This document shows positions 11,246 through 22,353 of a stretch of DNA of 64,000 nucleotides, in pieces (the first letter of the stretch is position 1; each line of letters begins with the position of its first letter). The notes below the pieces were generated by a model, which was not told where the DNA came from, searched no databases, and saw only the letters and a program-made list of their open reading frames with translations. The translations under genes and the position numbers were made by a program. The stretch comes from Trema orientale. Taxonomy: Eukaryota; Streptophyta; Magnoliopsida; Rosales; Cannabaceae. The DNA is taken from positions 1-64,000 of the forward strand of contig JXTC01000161.1 of assembly GCA_002914845.1 (NCBI GenBank), in the 5' to 3' direction.

Positions 11246-11660
11246 TATCTAATTTGTGACACTTTGATCCTTAAAGTTCTAATTTGGCAATTAAGTTGCT
11301 GAATTTTTTGATTTGAAGCAATTTAATTCATGAATTGTCTAAATTACAATATTTTGTTGAATTTTTGATGAAAAATACATGTGAGGAGCACGTGATGACA
11401 TCTAAAAATGTATTTGAAAGGTAATTTAGGAATTTTAAGCATAAAAATGAATAATCAAGTAAAAATTTTCTATAAATATGCAACTCTAAGAACCCTAAAA
11501 AATGTGAAAAATTTATCTTTTTTTCTTTCCATGTCTTTTTATTCAATTTATTTTCCTTTAAATACACTTTCAGATGCTACAACATGCTCTTCACCTGTGT
11601 TTTTTGTCAGAAATATAACAATAGCTTGCAGTATAAACGGGTTAGTTACCAAATTGCTAC

Positions 11661-11758
11661 AAATCAGAAAGGTCATGAGCTTAATTGCCACAGTTGAAAC
11701 TCTGTGGACAAATCAGAAAGGTCATGAGCTTAATTGCCACAGTTGAAACTCTGTGGAC
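11661..11758. repeat. Perfect 49-bp tandem duplication
   Basis: The unit AAATCAGAAAGGTCATGAGC... is present twice without change (11661-11709, 11710-11758) inside the right arm of the older MITE. Confidence 0.95.
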
Positions 11759-11778
11759 AAAATTGCCACAAGTGTGAC

Positions 11779-13043
11779 AGATAGGGACCGTTCGTTCCAT
11801 AAACCTTTTTTTTTGGGGGGGCATCCTATTAGTGAAACGACGTCACAAGAAGTGCTGACGTTCAACTTGTAATGAAACGACAGCTTTCTTCAATTATAAA
11901 CATAGTCGTTTGCAATTTTCTCTTTGACTCAGTTCATGACGTGATCGGCCGCTGGATGAGAGTTGGGTTCAGTGATCTTAGGGCTGTTGGACAACCAATG
12001 TCACACTCATACATACTCATACTGGTGGCCTAACACTAACAATACTCGAAGAATAAGTCATGTGACAAATGGCGATCATGTTTGAATTTTCTAGCAACAA
12101 GTCCTTACTAAGTACACTCTCTAACGCATTGAATAATGCATTCAATCAAAACTTTTCTTTTTTCTTTTTTTCCTTTTTCCTTTTTTTTTTTTTTCAAAAG
12201 ATGCATCAAACTCCTTATTTTAGTATTTTGAGGACTAATACGAAAAACACTACCTCTAATTCATTATTATGGGCTTATGGCTAAATACACGTCTAACTGA
12301 CTGATCCATTGTTATCTACCAAAAAGTTTCCTACCTATTTTTCAGAATTGAAAAAAATAAATATATATCCCTTCCGACAAAAGTGGCATGAAATGTCTTA
12401 AATACTCGTTATCAGTTTTCCTTTTCTTTTATACAAATTTGAGCTTCTCTGAGTTCTTTTAATGTTCTTCTCTCGTATGATTTCAAAAATGACTTTGATT
12501 GGAAATTTGAAATTTTTTTTTTCTATTTTTGTTTAGGGTGTTTGGTAATAAGGATATTGTTTAAGTATAAGAATAAAAGGATATTGTTGATAATTTTTCG
12601 GTGCATTATTAATTTTGACCATATTTTAAAACCTATATTGAAAAAAATGACATCGTATAAATCAGTTACAAAATTAGACATTTTGTTTAATGAAAATTTC
12701 AAATTTCTAAACTTGTCCCTGCCTCCTAAAACCCAACCCAATTGAAAATTTTCAACCATGATCACGTAAAAAAAAAAAAAAAAAAGGCATATATTCAATC
12801 ACGATGAGCACACTTTATATATGTGACATAGTTTTGCGGGTTAATTGTAATAATATTTATGAATGAGTCTTTTTTATTATCACGAGGGAATTAGTAGATT
12901 CTTAAGTGTAAAAATCCGTATTTTTTTAATAAAAATTAACCTCAAATTTGACCGAAAAATGCATAAGCATACATTTTCCCACTTTTTTTTAATGAACATA
13001 GGGAACTTTTTTAGGTTTTTATAACAAATGTTCAAACAAAGTA
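11779..13043. other. Gene-free AT-rich region
   Basis: T and A tracts (12161-12195, 12767-12785) and short meaningless frames only. No gene, RNA gene or bounded element recognised. Confidence 0.45.
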
Positions 13044-13882
13044 TCTATATATATATATTAAGCTTGAAGCTAAAAACTCTGATAGTTTCTTTGATTATCA
13101 TTCTATTTTTAAAATTTTTAGAAAATTCCTAATTTATTCATAATATGATTGGTCCTATTATTATTTTTCTTTGCTATGATTGGTCGTAATATANNNNNNN
13201 NNNNNNNNNNNNNNNNNNNNNNNNNNNNNNNNNNNNNNNNNNNNNNNNNNNNNNNNNNNNNNNNNNNNNNNNNNNNNNNNNNNNNNNNNNNNNNNNNNNN
13301 NNNNNNNNNNNNNNNNNNNNNNNNNNNNNNNNNNNNNNNNNNNNNNNNNNNNNNNNNNNNNNNNNNNNNNNNNNNNNNNNNNNNNNNNNNNNNNNNNNNN
13401 NNNNNNNNNNNNNNNNNNNNNNNNNNNNNNNNNNNNNNNNNNNNNNNNNNNNNNNNNNNNNNNNNNNNNNNNNNNNNNNNNNNNNNNNNNNNNNNNNNNN
13501 NNNNNNNNNNNNNNNNNNNNNNNNNNNNNNNNNNNNNNNNNNNNNNNNNNNNNNNNNNNNNNNNNNNNNNNNNNNNNNNNNNNNNNNNNNNNNNNNNNNN
13601 NNNNNNNNNNNNNNNNNNNNNNNNNNNNNNNNNNNNNNNNNNNNNNNNNNNNNNNNNNNNNNNNNNNNNNNNNNNNNNNNNNNNNNNNNNNNNNNNNNNN
13701 NNNNNNNNNNNNNNNNNNNNNNNNNNNNNNNNNNNNNNNNNNNNTTTGTGCAAGAATTTTTCTAACAACAATATTTATTTTTTCCAAATAGAATCAATAA
13801 CATTAAGACTAAAAAATGTTTCAGTAATTAATATATAAATTCATATTATATCAACCCGCGCAGCGCGCAGAATTACGACTAG
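13044..13882 (+). mobile_element. Non-autonomous Helitron (interrupted by assembly gap)
   Basis: The 5' end is TCTATATATATATATTAAGC preceded by host A (13043). The 3' end is CTAG (13879-13882) followed by host T, with a GC-rich palindrome CGCGCAGCGCG about 10 bases before it. TC start, CTRR end, a subterminal hairpin and insertion between A and T without target duplication are the Helitron hallmarks. The 551-N gap hides most of the interior, so true length and any captured gene fragments are unknown. Confidence 0.8.
13194..13744. other. Assembly gap (551 N)
   Basis: Unsequenced bases. All long frames spanning it are artefacts. Confidence 1.
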
Positions 13883-13883
13883 T

Positions 13884-16800
13884 TTAGTAATAATTGAAGG
13901 TATGTTTTTATTTTTATTTTCTTATTTTAATTTATTTTTTTTTAAAGGGTAATTCACTTTCGAACTGAACGCTAGAAAAGAGCCATTATCACTATGTGGG
14001 AAAATATTTATAACTTTTATTGTGATACAGACTTTATAAAAATCATCACTGTATAATGAGTAATGATACATAAATGTGAAAAATAAAAATATTAGAAAGT
14101 CTCAGAAAATTATCATTACGGTGTAGATACATTGTTCATTGTTTCTAACTTTATCCTGATCGAAACATTCTTAGCAATAAGCTTAGCAAGTATTCAAGAT
14201 TGATAATTATGAACTTTTGGTCTTTAAGTACTAATTAGAAAGAAAAGGCGTTCGAGATACTCTCGAGTTTGATTGGTTCTTGCTACATTATTGCACTTGT
14301 AAACGATATGTATCAGAAAGTGTTATAATTAGATGATGAGGATGATAAGATTAATCACTCAAATCAAAATAATTAACTCTTAAAATTGTATAATACACTA
14401 CTTAGGAAGAGGGTGCACTGTCACATTCAAAATCCTATAAGAAGCACCCACCTTGTAAGCCCAAAAGAAAGAAGAATATCACAATTGTTAGTAAGCAACT
14501 ATAAAATAATACATAATATGTATAAATTATATACACACTCGTTCATATTATATACACACTGGTCCATACTAATTATGAAAGCTACGCATCATTCCGAATC
14601 CGGGGTAAAAATATAAAGAAAAGCTAAGCATCATTGTCATGTGATATGGAAATGGAATGGAAGAGAAGGAAAAGAATCCTTGCTCACTTGATCTTCAATT
14701 TTAGTTTGGCAAAAGAGTAAACGAAAAAAAAAGTGCTTTGGATATTTTCAATTTCCTTGAACCTCAATATTTTCTTATTTTTTCGTTTTTTCCAAGTGGA
14801 ACTGTATTACTTTACTTAAGTTAGATAGTGACTTCTTGGGTGAGCAACAGAGCATCTATTGTCCTATTTTTGCCTTGAAAAAGACTCCAACTACTACATC
14901 TAATATTGTGATTTTCTCAATATGCTAATTCTCCACCGTACTCTCCCGCCTTGCAAATAAATTCATTCCTTCTTTCTTTTTCTTTTTTTTTCAATTTTTT
15001 TTACTTTACTGCCAATAGCTTTTCTAAATAGAGAAGGAAGCCAAATTTGATCTAATGATTTGGGAAGGGGTTTCATGATCAGCATTGTATTCATTCTACT
15101 TGACTCATAATGTTTGAATTTGCATAGGAAATTATAGAATACACTTTTAAGCCCGAATCAAAAATTTCATAGACCTTTACAAACCTGGGATCATGTTTTC
15201 ACTTTTCTGACCCAAACATATAATTTCCCCTAATTCATTACTCCTAGACTTCATAATTCTAGCTGTAACTATTTAATGAACAAGATGATGACTTGGTAAC
15301 TCTTGGTCTTCATGGTTGGTGACCCTCCTCCCTCCACACAATAATTTCTTTTTGGCAAGATGGTGACCCTTTTTTTTTTGGGCGGGGGTCTCTCATTATA
15401 GGTGACCCCTAACCCCTGTGCATTATTGGGAACAGTCTGTTTTCTTCTACTGGTTCTGCCTATCTTTTGTCATCCATTCTGTTTGTTGTAAGGTGGGGAG
15501 AAATTATTTTGTCAATAATATTTCAGATTTTATTTAATGATTATTACTAATAGATATTGTTGTGATAGTATTTGTTAGTTTTTGATTGTAAAACCAAACT
15601 GGGTTTAATGACTGATAAATGCATGCATCTTGGCCTTTTTTTTTTTTTTTTGGTTGAGCTAATAATGCATTATAACCAATATACTATTTCATAATGTCTT
15701 TAAGGAAATTGCATGTCTTTGCCTAAAATCAGAGAACAAAAATATTGGCCAGCTAAAAAGTTTTGTATTTTGTTCCCCCTTCCAATGGCTAAATATGCTT
15801 TGATTACCTGAGTACGAAAATAAAAATCGAAAGTTTTGCTAGTTGAGAGAAGGGTTTATTTATAAAGAATTCCTCAATATGCTCCTAAACTATTAAAAAT
15901 TTCAACTTCTGATTACCAACTATTAAAATCTGACATTCTTGTATACACAAATAAATGAAAAATGACAATTGTCATAATTTCAACGTAAAGATTGAAACTC
16001 CACTACCCAAAAAAAATAAATAAATAAACATTGAAACTCGTATTAATTTATAAGCATATTGAAACACTCTACATAACTTTGGGGTAAAATTAAAAATAAA
16101 CCAGAAAAAAAGGGGAGAACTTTTATTTCCATATACTACATAGCTAGTGAGACTATATATTTAAAAAAAAAAAAAAAAAGAATTGTCAAAAGACAATAGC
16201 TAGACTAGTGCAGTGACTACTGAGAGAGCCACATCTCAGCAAGACATTACAGAAAGTCTTAAAAAGAAGGAAAAGAGAGAAAAACAATTAATAAAGGTAA
16301 GGGAGTGTCGGCCTCCTCACATGGGGTAGTTTTAAGATCTAGTAGCACTGCTGAATATCTTTGTCTGTGACTCACCGTCTCTGCATAAACCAAATTAAAA
16401 TTTGATACAGTTGAACATTGTTACATGACCTAGATGAAAACTCTCAGTAATCTAGAAATTTTAATTTAGATTTTTTTTTTTCCACACTTAGTTTAGTTCT
16501 TCATTTTTATTTATTTTTTTCTGAAAAAGATTTTATTTGGTGGAAAGAATATAGGAGGATATAACAAATGGGCCATGGGGGTGGTAAACAGACTTGTTCA
16601 TTACCTTATTATTATTATTCCTGTGAAAAAAGCTTAGTATTATGTTAAGTGGGAAAAGCCTCTTCTTCTGTTCTGTTGTATCACGTACTCAGATCTGATT
16701 AACCAACAGGCTAGCTGATGATACCAACATTCCACCACACACCCACCACCATCACTTAACACCCTCTTTGCTTTTACTGCTGTTCATCTCTTCTCTCCTC

Positions 16801-16940
16801 AAGTTTTTTGACTGTTTTTCAAAGAGAAAGACAAGTTAGGTGTGCTTTCTCTGCTTTGCTTTCTCTTTCATATTGACTGAGAAAACTTCTCATTTCTTCC
16901 ATAGACTTCCCCTTCTGTTCATTTTGTTTTATTTTTTTTT
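13884..16940. other. Gene-free region upstream of the mannanase gene
   Basis: AT-rich DNA with homopolymer tracts (15632-15652, 16162-16180, 16470-16482). Short frames such as 14386-14616 show no domain. The last 400 bases (about 16550-16940) become pyrimidine-rich (CTTCTTCTGTTCTG..., CTCTTTGC...) and are the likely promoter of the mannanase gene. Confidence 0.45.
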
Positions 16941-16945
16941 TCAGT

Positions 16946-16953
16946 TATAAAAG
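16946..16953 (+). promoter_or_regulatory. TATA box of the mannanase gene
   Basis: TATAAAAG stands in a C/T-rich region about 565 bp before the mannanase ATG. A start of transcription near 16975-16985 would give a leader of about 530 nt (or shorter after leader splicing). Position relative to the real start was not measured. Confidence 0.55.
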
Positions 16954-17064
16954 CTCTCAATATTCACAAACAGCACTAAGAGAAAATCCCACCTTCCAAA
17001 CCCCCCATCCCAACAAAATAAAGGGAAAAAAAATATTATCTCTCTCTCAATGATATATTTTTGG

Positions 17065-17097
17065 ATGCACTTTGAGATGTGTATGTTAAAGTATTGA
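17065..17097 (+). promoter_or_regulatory. Upstream ORF 1 (10 codons) in mannanase leader
   Basis: ATG to TGA, reading MHFEMCMLKY. It has the same length, start context (TTTTTGG before ATG) and stop context (TATTGAGCTTCATT) as the second copy at 17214. If included in the mRNA, it would be met by scanning ribosomes well before the main ATG at 17511. Translation is not shown. Confidence 0.45.
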
Positions 17098-17213
17098 GCT
17101 TCATTCACATCAATAACCTCCCTGGAAAAAAACGCACTTTCCAAAAACCCCTAAAAAAGACCTGAAGAAACCCTCCTCCTCCACTCTTTCTCTCTCAAAG
17201 ATAACATTTTTGG

Positions 17214-17246
17214 ATGCATTCTGAGATGGGTTTGTGGAACTATTGA
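17214..17246 (+). promoter_or_regulatory. Upstream ORF 2 (10 codons), paralogue of uORF 1
   Basis: ATG to TGA, reading MHSEMGLWNY. M1, H2, E4, M5 and Y10 agree with uORF 1, and both end TAT-TGA. A further ATG at 17293 opens a 42-codon frame that also closes before 17511, so the leader has at least three upstream ORFs unless it is spliced. Confidence 0.45.
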
Positions 17247-17510
17247 GCTTCATTGTGGTTTTTTGGTGTTTGGTTTCGTTCAAGCTATATTGATGCGCTA
17301 TCCCAAAAAAAGGGATCTGGTTGTTACAGAAGCTTTTGTTCATATCTGCATTTTTTATTTTTTTTATTTTTACCTGTGGTTCCAAAATCTCATCCGGGTA
17401 TTGCTGATTTCAAGAGCCCTTTAATATATAGCCAAAAGGGTTTCTGGGACTGTGTCCAATTTGGGCGAGGTTCACATTTTAATACTACTATTACTAGTAC
17501 TTCTAGTTTG

Positions 17511-20500
17511 ATGTCTAGAAAGAAAATGGCAGCGGGACATGGTCTGTTTTACCCGGTTCTTGGGTTTGCATCATGTATGGTTTTCATATACATGTCTTTT
17601 GGTGGTGACGTGAAGGTGAAGCTCAATTTCAATAAAGCACCCAAATTGGATTTTGTGGAGAGGAATGGGACTCAATTTGTGGTGAATGGGAAACCCTTTT
17701 ACATTAATGGGTGGAATTCTTACTGGTTAATGGACCACGCTGTGGATGAATACACTAGGTATCGGGTCGGGTCAATGCTGCAAGCCGGATCTAAAATGGG
17801 TCTCACTGTGTGTCGTACTTGGGCCTTTAATGATGGTACCTACAATGCCCTGCAGATTTCCCCTGGTGTCTTCAACGAGCGAGTTTTCCAGGTATCCATG
17901 GATGTGAATGACCCTTTTCTGGGTTTTGTTTTATGCACAAAGTGAAGGTCTTGGTTTTAATTAACTTATTGTATTGGAGCTCTTAAAGGCCCCAAAAGGA
18001 AAGAAAATGTCAATTTTCTTTGTTCTCTCTGTTACTTGTGTTGTTGAGTCATTTTCTTTTGCTTTCTTCTACTTTGCTTGGAAGTGATCCTCAGTTGAGA
18101 AACCTCCAGGGATCGAATCAGAGGTAATCATGTTTCACTTTATATGAAATGTTTTATCAGTTAAGCTCAGTTACTAATTTGAGTTATTACGCCTTGCGAT
18201 AGCTGTCTATGAAGGCAAACTTGCCACTTGTGGTACCACTAAATTATATTATGTCTTTATCAATCTTAATGAGTATCATTTGTGAGCATTATATTTCTAC
18301 TGGCTATTAGTTGCTTTCATTTGTACTGATTTGCCATGAAAAAGTAGCTCTAGAAAGCATGGATGGTTCCTAAAGTTTGTCATAGAATGCGTCGTAAATA
18401 TATTGTCATTGCTATGCAGCTTTCGTGGTGTCAATAGAATTAACTAACAGACCAAAAATCTTGGTTGGCAGGCTTTAGATTATGTCATTGCAGAAGCAAG
18501 GCAGAATGGTATCAGGCTGCTGCTTAGCTTGGTTAATAACTTGCAAGCATATGGTGGAAAGACTCAGTATGTCAAATGGGCATGGGAAGAAGGCATTGGT
18601 TTAAGCGCATCTAATGATTCATTCTTTTTTGATCCATCCATCCGTGATTATTTCAAGCATTACATCAAGGTACTTATAAATCCAGCCATTTTCAACAAGA
18701 CGTTTTATATGATCTTTTCTAATCATTTTGTGACATAATAGAGACAAAATATAACCTCTGTATGATGCTGCTGAATAAGTTTTAAAAATGGTCTTTAGCT
18801 TATCGATGATGCATTTGAATTCTGTTAAGGGATAATTGCAAAAAAATATCCTCATGTTTGGATGTTCTGCATTTTAAACCCTGAAGTTTGGATTCCGCAA
18901 AATAATACCCTGAGATTACGAACTTCTGAAAATTAATACCCTGTGTTGATTTTTAACTGATAAAATACAATAATATCCTCAAAATTAAGATGAATAATAT
19001 GGATTAATCTAGTTTTAATTGAAGATATTATTGTTTTTTCGTTCCTAAAATTGGTCAAAAAATCTGTCCAGGGTATAAATTTTCAGAAATTCTTAATCTC
19101 AGGTATTATTTTACAGAGTTCAAACTTCAGGGTTTAAATTGCAGAACACCCAAATTTCAAGGTATTTTTTTGCAGTTATCCCTTCTGTTAAAAGGGGAAA
19201 GCATAAATCTTGCTAATGTGCTATAAGGCTGAATTTTCGGAATCTCAACAACCACATGACACCAAGAGTTTTCATTTTTGCCTGGTTTTATAAAGATTAG
19301 TTAGTGTGCTATGGAGTAAACTTCTTATGCATTCCAAGAGCAACCTAGGTACTAGAAACATGGTTGATCTTGTAGACAAGTACCAAAGATTTGTTGATAG
19401 ACTATGTAATGTAAGCAAATTGATAGTGAACCTGTGTTGGAGTATAATGACACAATGCAGTGGCTTATAGTTATAGTATTTTATTAGAAAAATATTATAT
19501 ACTATCACATACTCAACTGAGAATAAAATTAGTTAATTTTGTATTTTTTTTCAAAAAAATTTCACCTTAATTTAACACCATTAAGCATATGATTAAAAAA
19601 ACTCAACTACCGGCTAAAATATTAAGAAATTGACATACAAAGACCATGTTATGAATTACGATCGATGGAAGAAGATTTCTTTGACTCTTCCTGTGGATCT
19701 CAGAAAGAATATAGATTAAAGTGCTTAGCATAGAAATCTTCCCCTGTTCTCATAAGATGTCAAATTCAATGTGCAGTGTTAACAATTACGAATTATACAG
19801 AATTTACTAGAGTTAGTAGGGTAGTTGCAGATTCAACATTTAGAAATTAGAGACTTTAAGTTGATTTCTTGAAAGTTGATATACAATGGAGACTAATTAG
19901 GAAATTAATATTTCTATGTAGCTACTTAACAGGGCATGTAATATTGTGCTATAATTATGTTAACTTTGAAAAATTAATTGGTTTGTCCCCCTAGTGCCCC
20001 AAAACTTCAGGTTATCACTTCTTATACTAACTTTTCTTTGGTATTATAGAAGTGCATATAACGTTCTTAATCAGTTCTGATTTAGTTTCTTTTTCCCAGA
20101 CTATCCTGACAAGAAAAAATACCATCAGTGGCATCAGATACAAAGATGATCCCACCATTTTCGCATGGGAGATAATAAATGAACCCCGTTGCATCACAGA
20201 TGCCTCAGGCGACACTCTCCAAGTAAGTTGTGAATTCTTGGACCTTCTCTTTTGCTAGTAATAAAGAAAAATAATTTTTCTTTTGGGTTGCTTAGAAATA
20301 TGACTTGTGTGCTTAATCATGTAGTGCTGTTCTGATACTTCCAGAAAGTAGTTCTAATAATTAAGGTCCCCTACTCTGATCAACGAAAACTTATGAACTC
20401 AAGGTTTAAGCCTGGATAAACTGTATTAGTTGGTTGTGTCTAATTTCAGAAATTGCTGCATTTTGTACAATGAAATCCCTTGTTTTGGTTATTCTAGTAT

Positions 20501-21601
20501 GACTTCTCAAAGTATTCTAACTTTAGCTGAATTCAAGACACTGAAATCTAGATGGAATTTTCTCTCACTTCTGCTCACTTTTGTGTTCTTTTCTGTTGTA
20601 TTTATTTCTTCTCAAAAGAATATTTAGTTTCCTGTCAGGTTCCCTTTTTTTCTTCCCCTCCTTTTTTTTCAGTAGAAATGGAATTTAGGTGAAAAAAGAA
20701 AATACCATCCACAGAGAGGGCTTACTGAAAGAGAAATGCTTCTGATTATTTATTCGTATTTGAGTATTAATTATTGAATGGCATAAAACTGGTATTAATT
20801 ATTGAATGGCATAAAACTGCAGGATTGGTTAGAAGAAATGTCAGCTTTCGTGAAATCAATCGACAAGCATCACCTGGTGACTGTAGGCCTGGAAGGATTT
20901 TACGGTCCAAAAAGTCCTAAAAGGTTGACTGTGAACCCTGAAGAGTGGGCATCTCGTCTCGGAGCTGATTTTATTCGGAACTCCCAAATTCCAAACATTG
21001 ACTTTGCGTCAGTTCATATATACCCCGATCAGTGGTAAGCATTGCATGGTATATGATTAACCGAAATACGATAGTTTTGTTCTTGAAACTAAAACACGAA
21101 AAGATACGGGGAAAAAAGAAGCCTTGTCTTTTAGTATTTAACCAGACTAAGATCATACATTAGTTAAGTTTGCTTTGTTCTTATTATTTTGGTAGGTTCA
21201 AGAAATTTGCATTTGAAGACAAACTGAAGTATCTCTCCAAGTGGATGTTGTCTCACATTGAAGATGGTGACAAAGAGCTGATGAAGCCAGTCATGTTCAC
21301 TGAATTTGGGTTGTCAAACTTGAACAAGGACTTCGAACCATCACAGCGAGATAGATTTTACAGGACTATTTATGACATAATCTACAAATCTGCCAAGAAA
21401 GGCGGGGCTGGTGCCGGCGCATTGATCTGGCAGTATTTAGTTGAAGGAATGGAGGAGTACAACGATGATTTTGGAATGGTCCCATGGGAAAGACCTTCAC
21501 TATATTCATTGGTAGTAAGACAGTCATGCCGGTTGGCTAGATTCGAGGGAGTGACTCAACAACAGGGAAGCCTGAAAGCCTTGTGTAAGCAAAGACAGTG
21601 A
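17511..21601 (+). CDS. MAN: Mannan endo-1,4-beta-mannosidase (GH5), five exons, MAN2-like
   Basis: Exons 17511-17891, 18472-18669, 20100-20222, 20823-21034 and 21196-21601 join in frame to 439 codons with GT-AG borders throughout. The enzyme hydrolyses beta-1,4 bonds in mannan, glucomannan and galactomannan of the wall. Residues 12-30 form one hydrophobic segment after KK, a signal peptide or anchor leading into the secretory pathway. The GH5 barrel follows: NGWNSYW, the [10 protein letters not shown] strand, then WEIINEPRC with acid/base Glu221, HIYPDQW, and nucleophile Glu341 in FTEFGLS. Length matches plant endo-mannanases (about 400-440). The sequence is closest to the Arabidopsis MAN2 type as I recall it; assignment among MAN paralogues is uncertain. 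The frame is open upstream to 17253 but contains no ATG there, so 17511 is the start (next ATG 17526). Intron 2 carries a MITE; intron 3 ends in a duplicated 28-mer. Confidence 0.95.
18829..19182 (-). mobile_element. MITE family A, copy 2, in mannanase intron 2
   Basis: 354 bp, opposite orientation to the copy at 2046-2399. Ends GGGATAATTGC / GCAGTTATCCC, flanked by a perfect 9-bp duplication TTCTGTTAA (18820-18828 and 19183-19191). The central segment is the reverse complement of that in copy 1 with few differences. It lies 160 bp past the intron 2 donor and far from the acceptor at 20099, so splicing is probably unaffected. Confidence 0.92.
20764..20819. repeat. Perfect 28-bp tandem duplication beside a splice acceptor
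   Basis: The unit GTATTAATTATTGAATGGCA... is repeated exactly (20764-20791, 20792-20819), immediately before the CAG acceptor of mannanase exon 4 at 20820-20822. Each copy contains a possible branch-point sequence (TTAAT), so the duplication doubles candidate branch sites. Confidence 0.93.
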
Positions 21602-22348
21602 TATTTCGACTCCATTATGAGAAGAAGAAAAGGAAGTTAATATATATATATTTTTTGGTTGTGGTATGGTCATTGATATGGCTTTTTACAGTGGTGAAAA
21701 TTAGAGAAAGGGGTCCCTTGTTTTATTTCATTTTCTATTGATCTATTCAACTCGTACACAGTTTGCACTCGTATTAAAATCAATTAGACTAGTACATAGT
21801 GTTGTTTTCCTAGCGGCGAGTTAAAATTGATGCTATGAATTGTAAATGTTATGGCTTGTCATTTAAAAGAATATGGCTAACTACAGCAAAAAGCCATTTG
21901 AAGAATTCCATCCACTTGTAAAAAGAGAGAAAAGAAAGAAAGATTAAGCATTGTGGAAAAAGTGTTGGCAAAAGAATATTATCATGGTCACTCTTAACAA
22001 GGTTTTTTTATTTGTTTTTCCTTTCAATACATCAAGTTGAGGACGATTGCCATTATAAAAGGACAAAAGTGCATCACCTCCATGACTAATTAAGGCCATT
22101 AAGCTTTATTGGTTCCACTCAATGATGTGCATCTAGTGAGATTTCTCTTTGAGATGTCTCTTAGGATGTAGAAGACACGTCTCCTTACATAATGTACCAA
22201 CATAAATATATTTGTCTAATATCATATTGAACATAACAATACAAATATATTTCTCTAATATCATATTGAACAAATGTGTTCGGTGTTAGTTAAATCATAT
22301 AACAGAATTGGTCCCGGAAGTGGATTACATCCGAAGTATATACATACA
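21602..22348. other. Mannanase 3' region and intergenic DNA
   Basis: The first 150-250 bases are probably the 3' UTR. At about 22195-22272 there is an imperfect tandem repeat of AAATATATTTGTCTAATATC. No gene seen. Confidence 0.5.
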
Positions 22349-22353
22349 GATAT

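Larger units (their letters stand above)
10821..11778. mobile_element. Older MITE relic split by a younger insertion
   Basis: The left part (10821-10851, GTGGCACTAATTGTCC...) continues after the inserted MITE at 11246 with TGTGACACTTTGATCC and TTTGGCAATTAAG phrases. The right part (about 11650-11778) carries the complementary AATTGCCAC, TTAATTGCCAC and AGTGTGAC phrases, so the whole behaves as one long inverted-repeat element. It is diverged and has no coding capacity. A 49-bp tandem duplication lies in its right arm. Confidence 0.55.
17041..17254 (+). repeat. Imperfect direct duplication in the mannanase leader
   Basis: Segments 17041-17105 and 17189-17254 (period 148) share TCTCTCTCAA, then TATTTTTGGATGCA/CATTTTTGGATGCA, GAGATG and TATTGAGCTTCATT in the same order. 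The intervening 83 bp is CT- and A-rich. The most alike part is a short open reading frame in each copy, annotated separately. Confidence 0.85.

Noticed and set aside
13118-13838. Long open frames on both strands of over 200 codons
   Set aside because: They consist of N bases from the assembly gap.
17253-17510. N-terminal extension of mannanase exon 1
   Set aside because: The frame is open but begins at a TTG and contains no ATG; family N-termini begin at MSRKK/MAAG.
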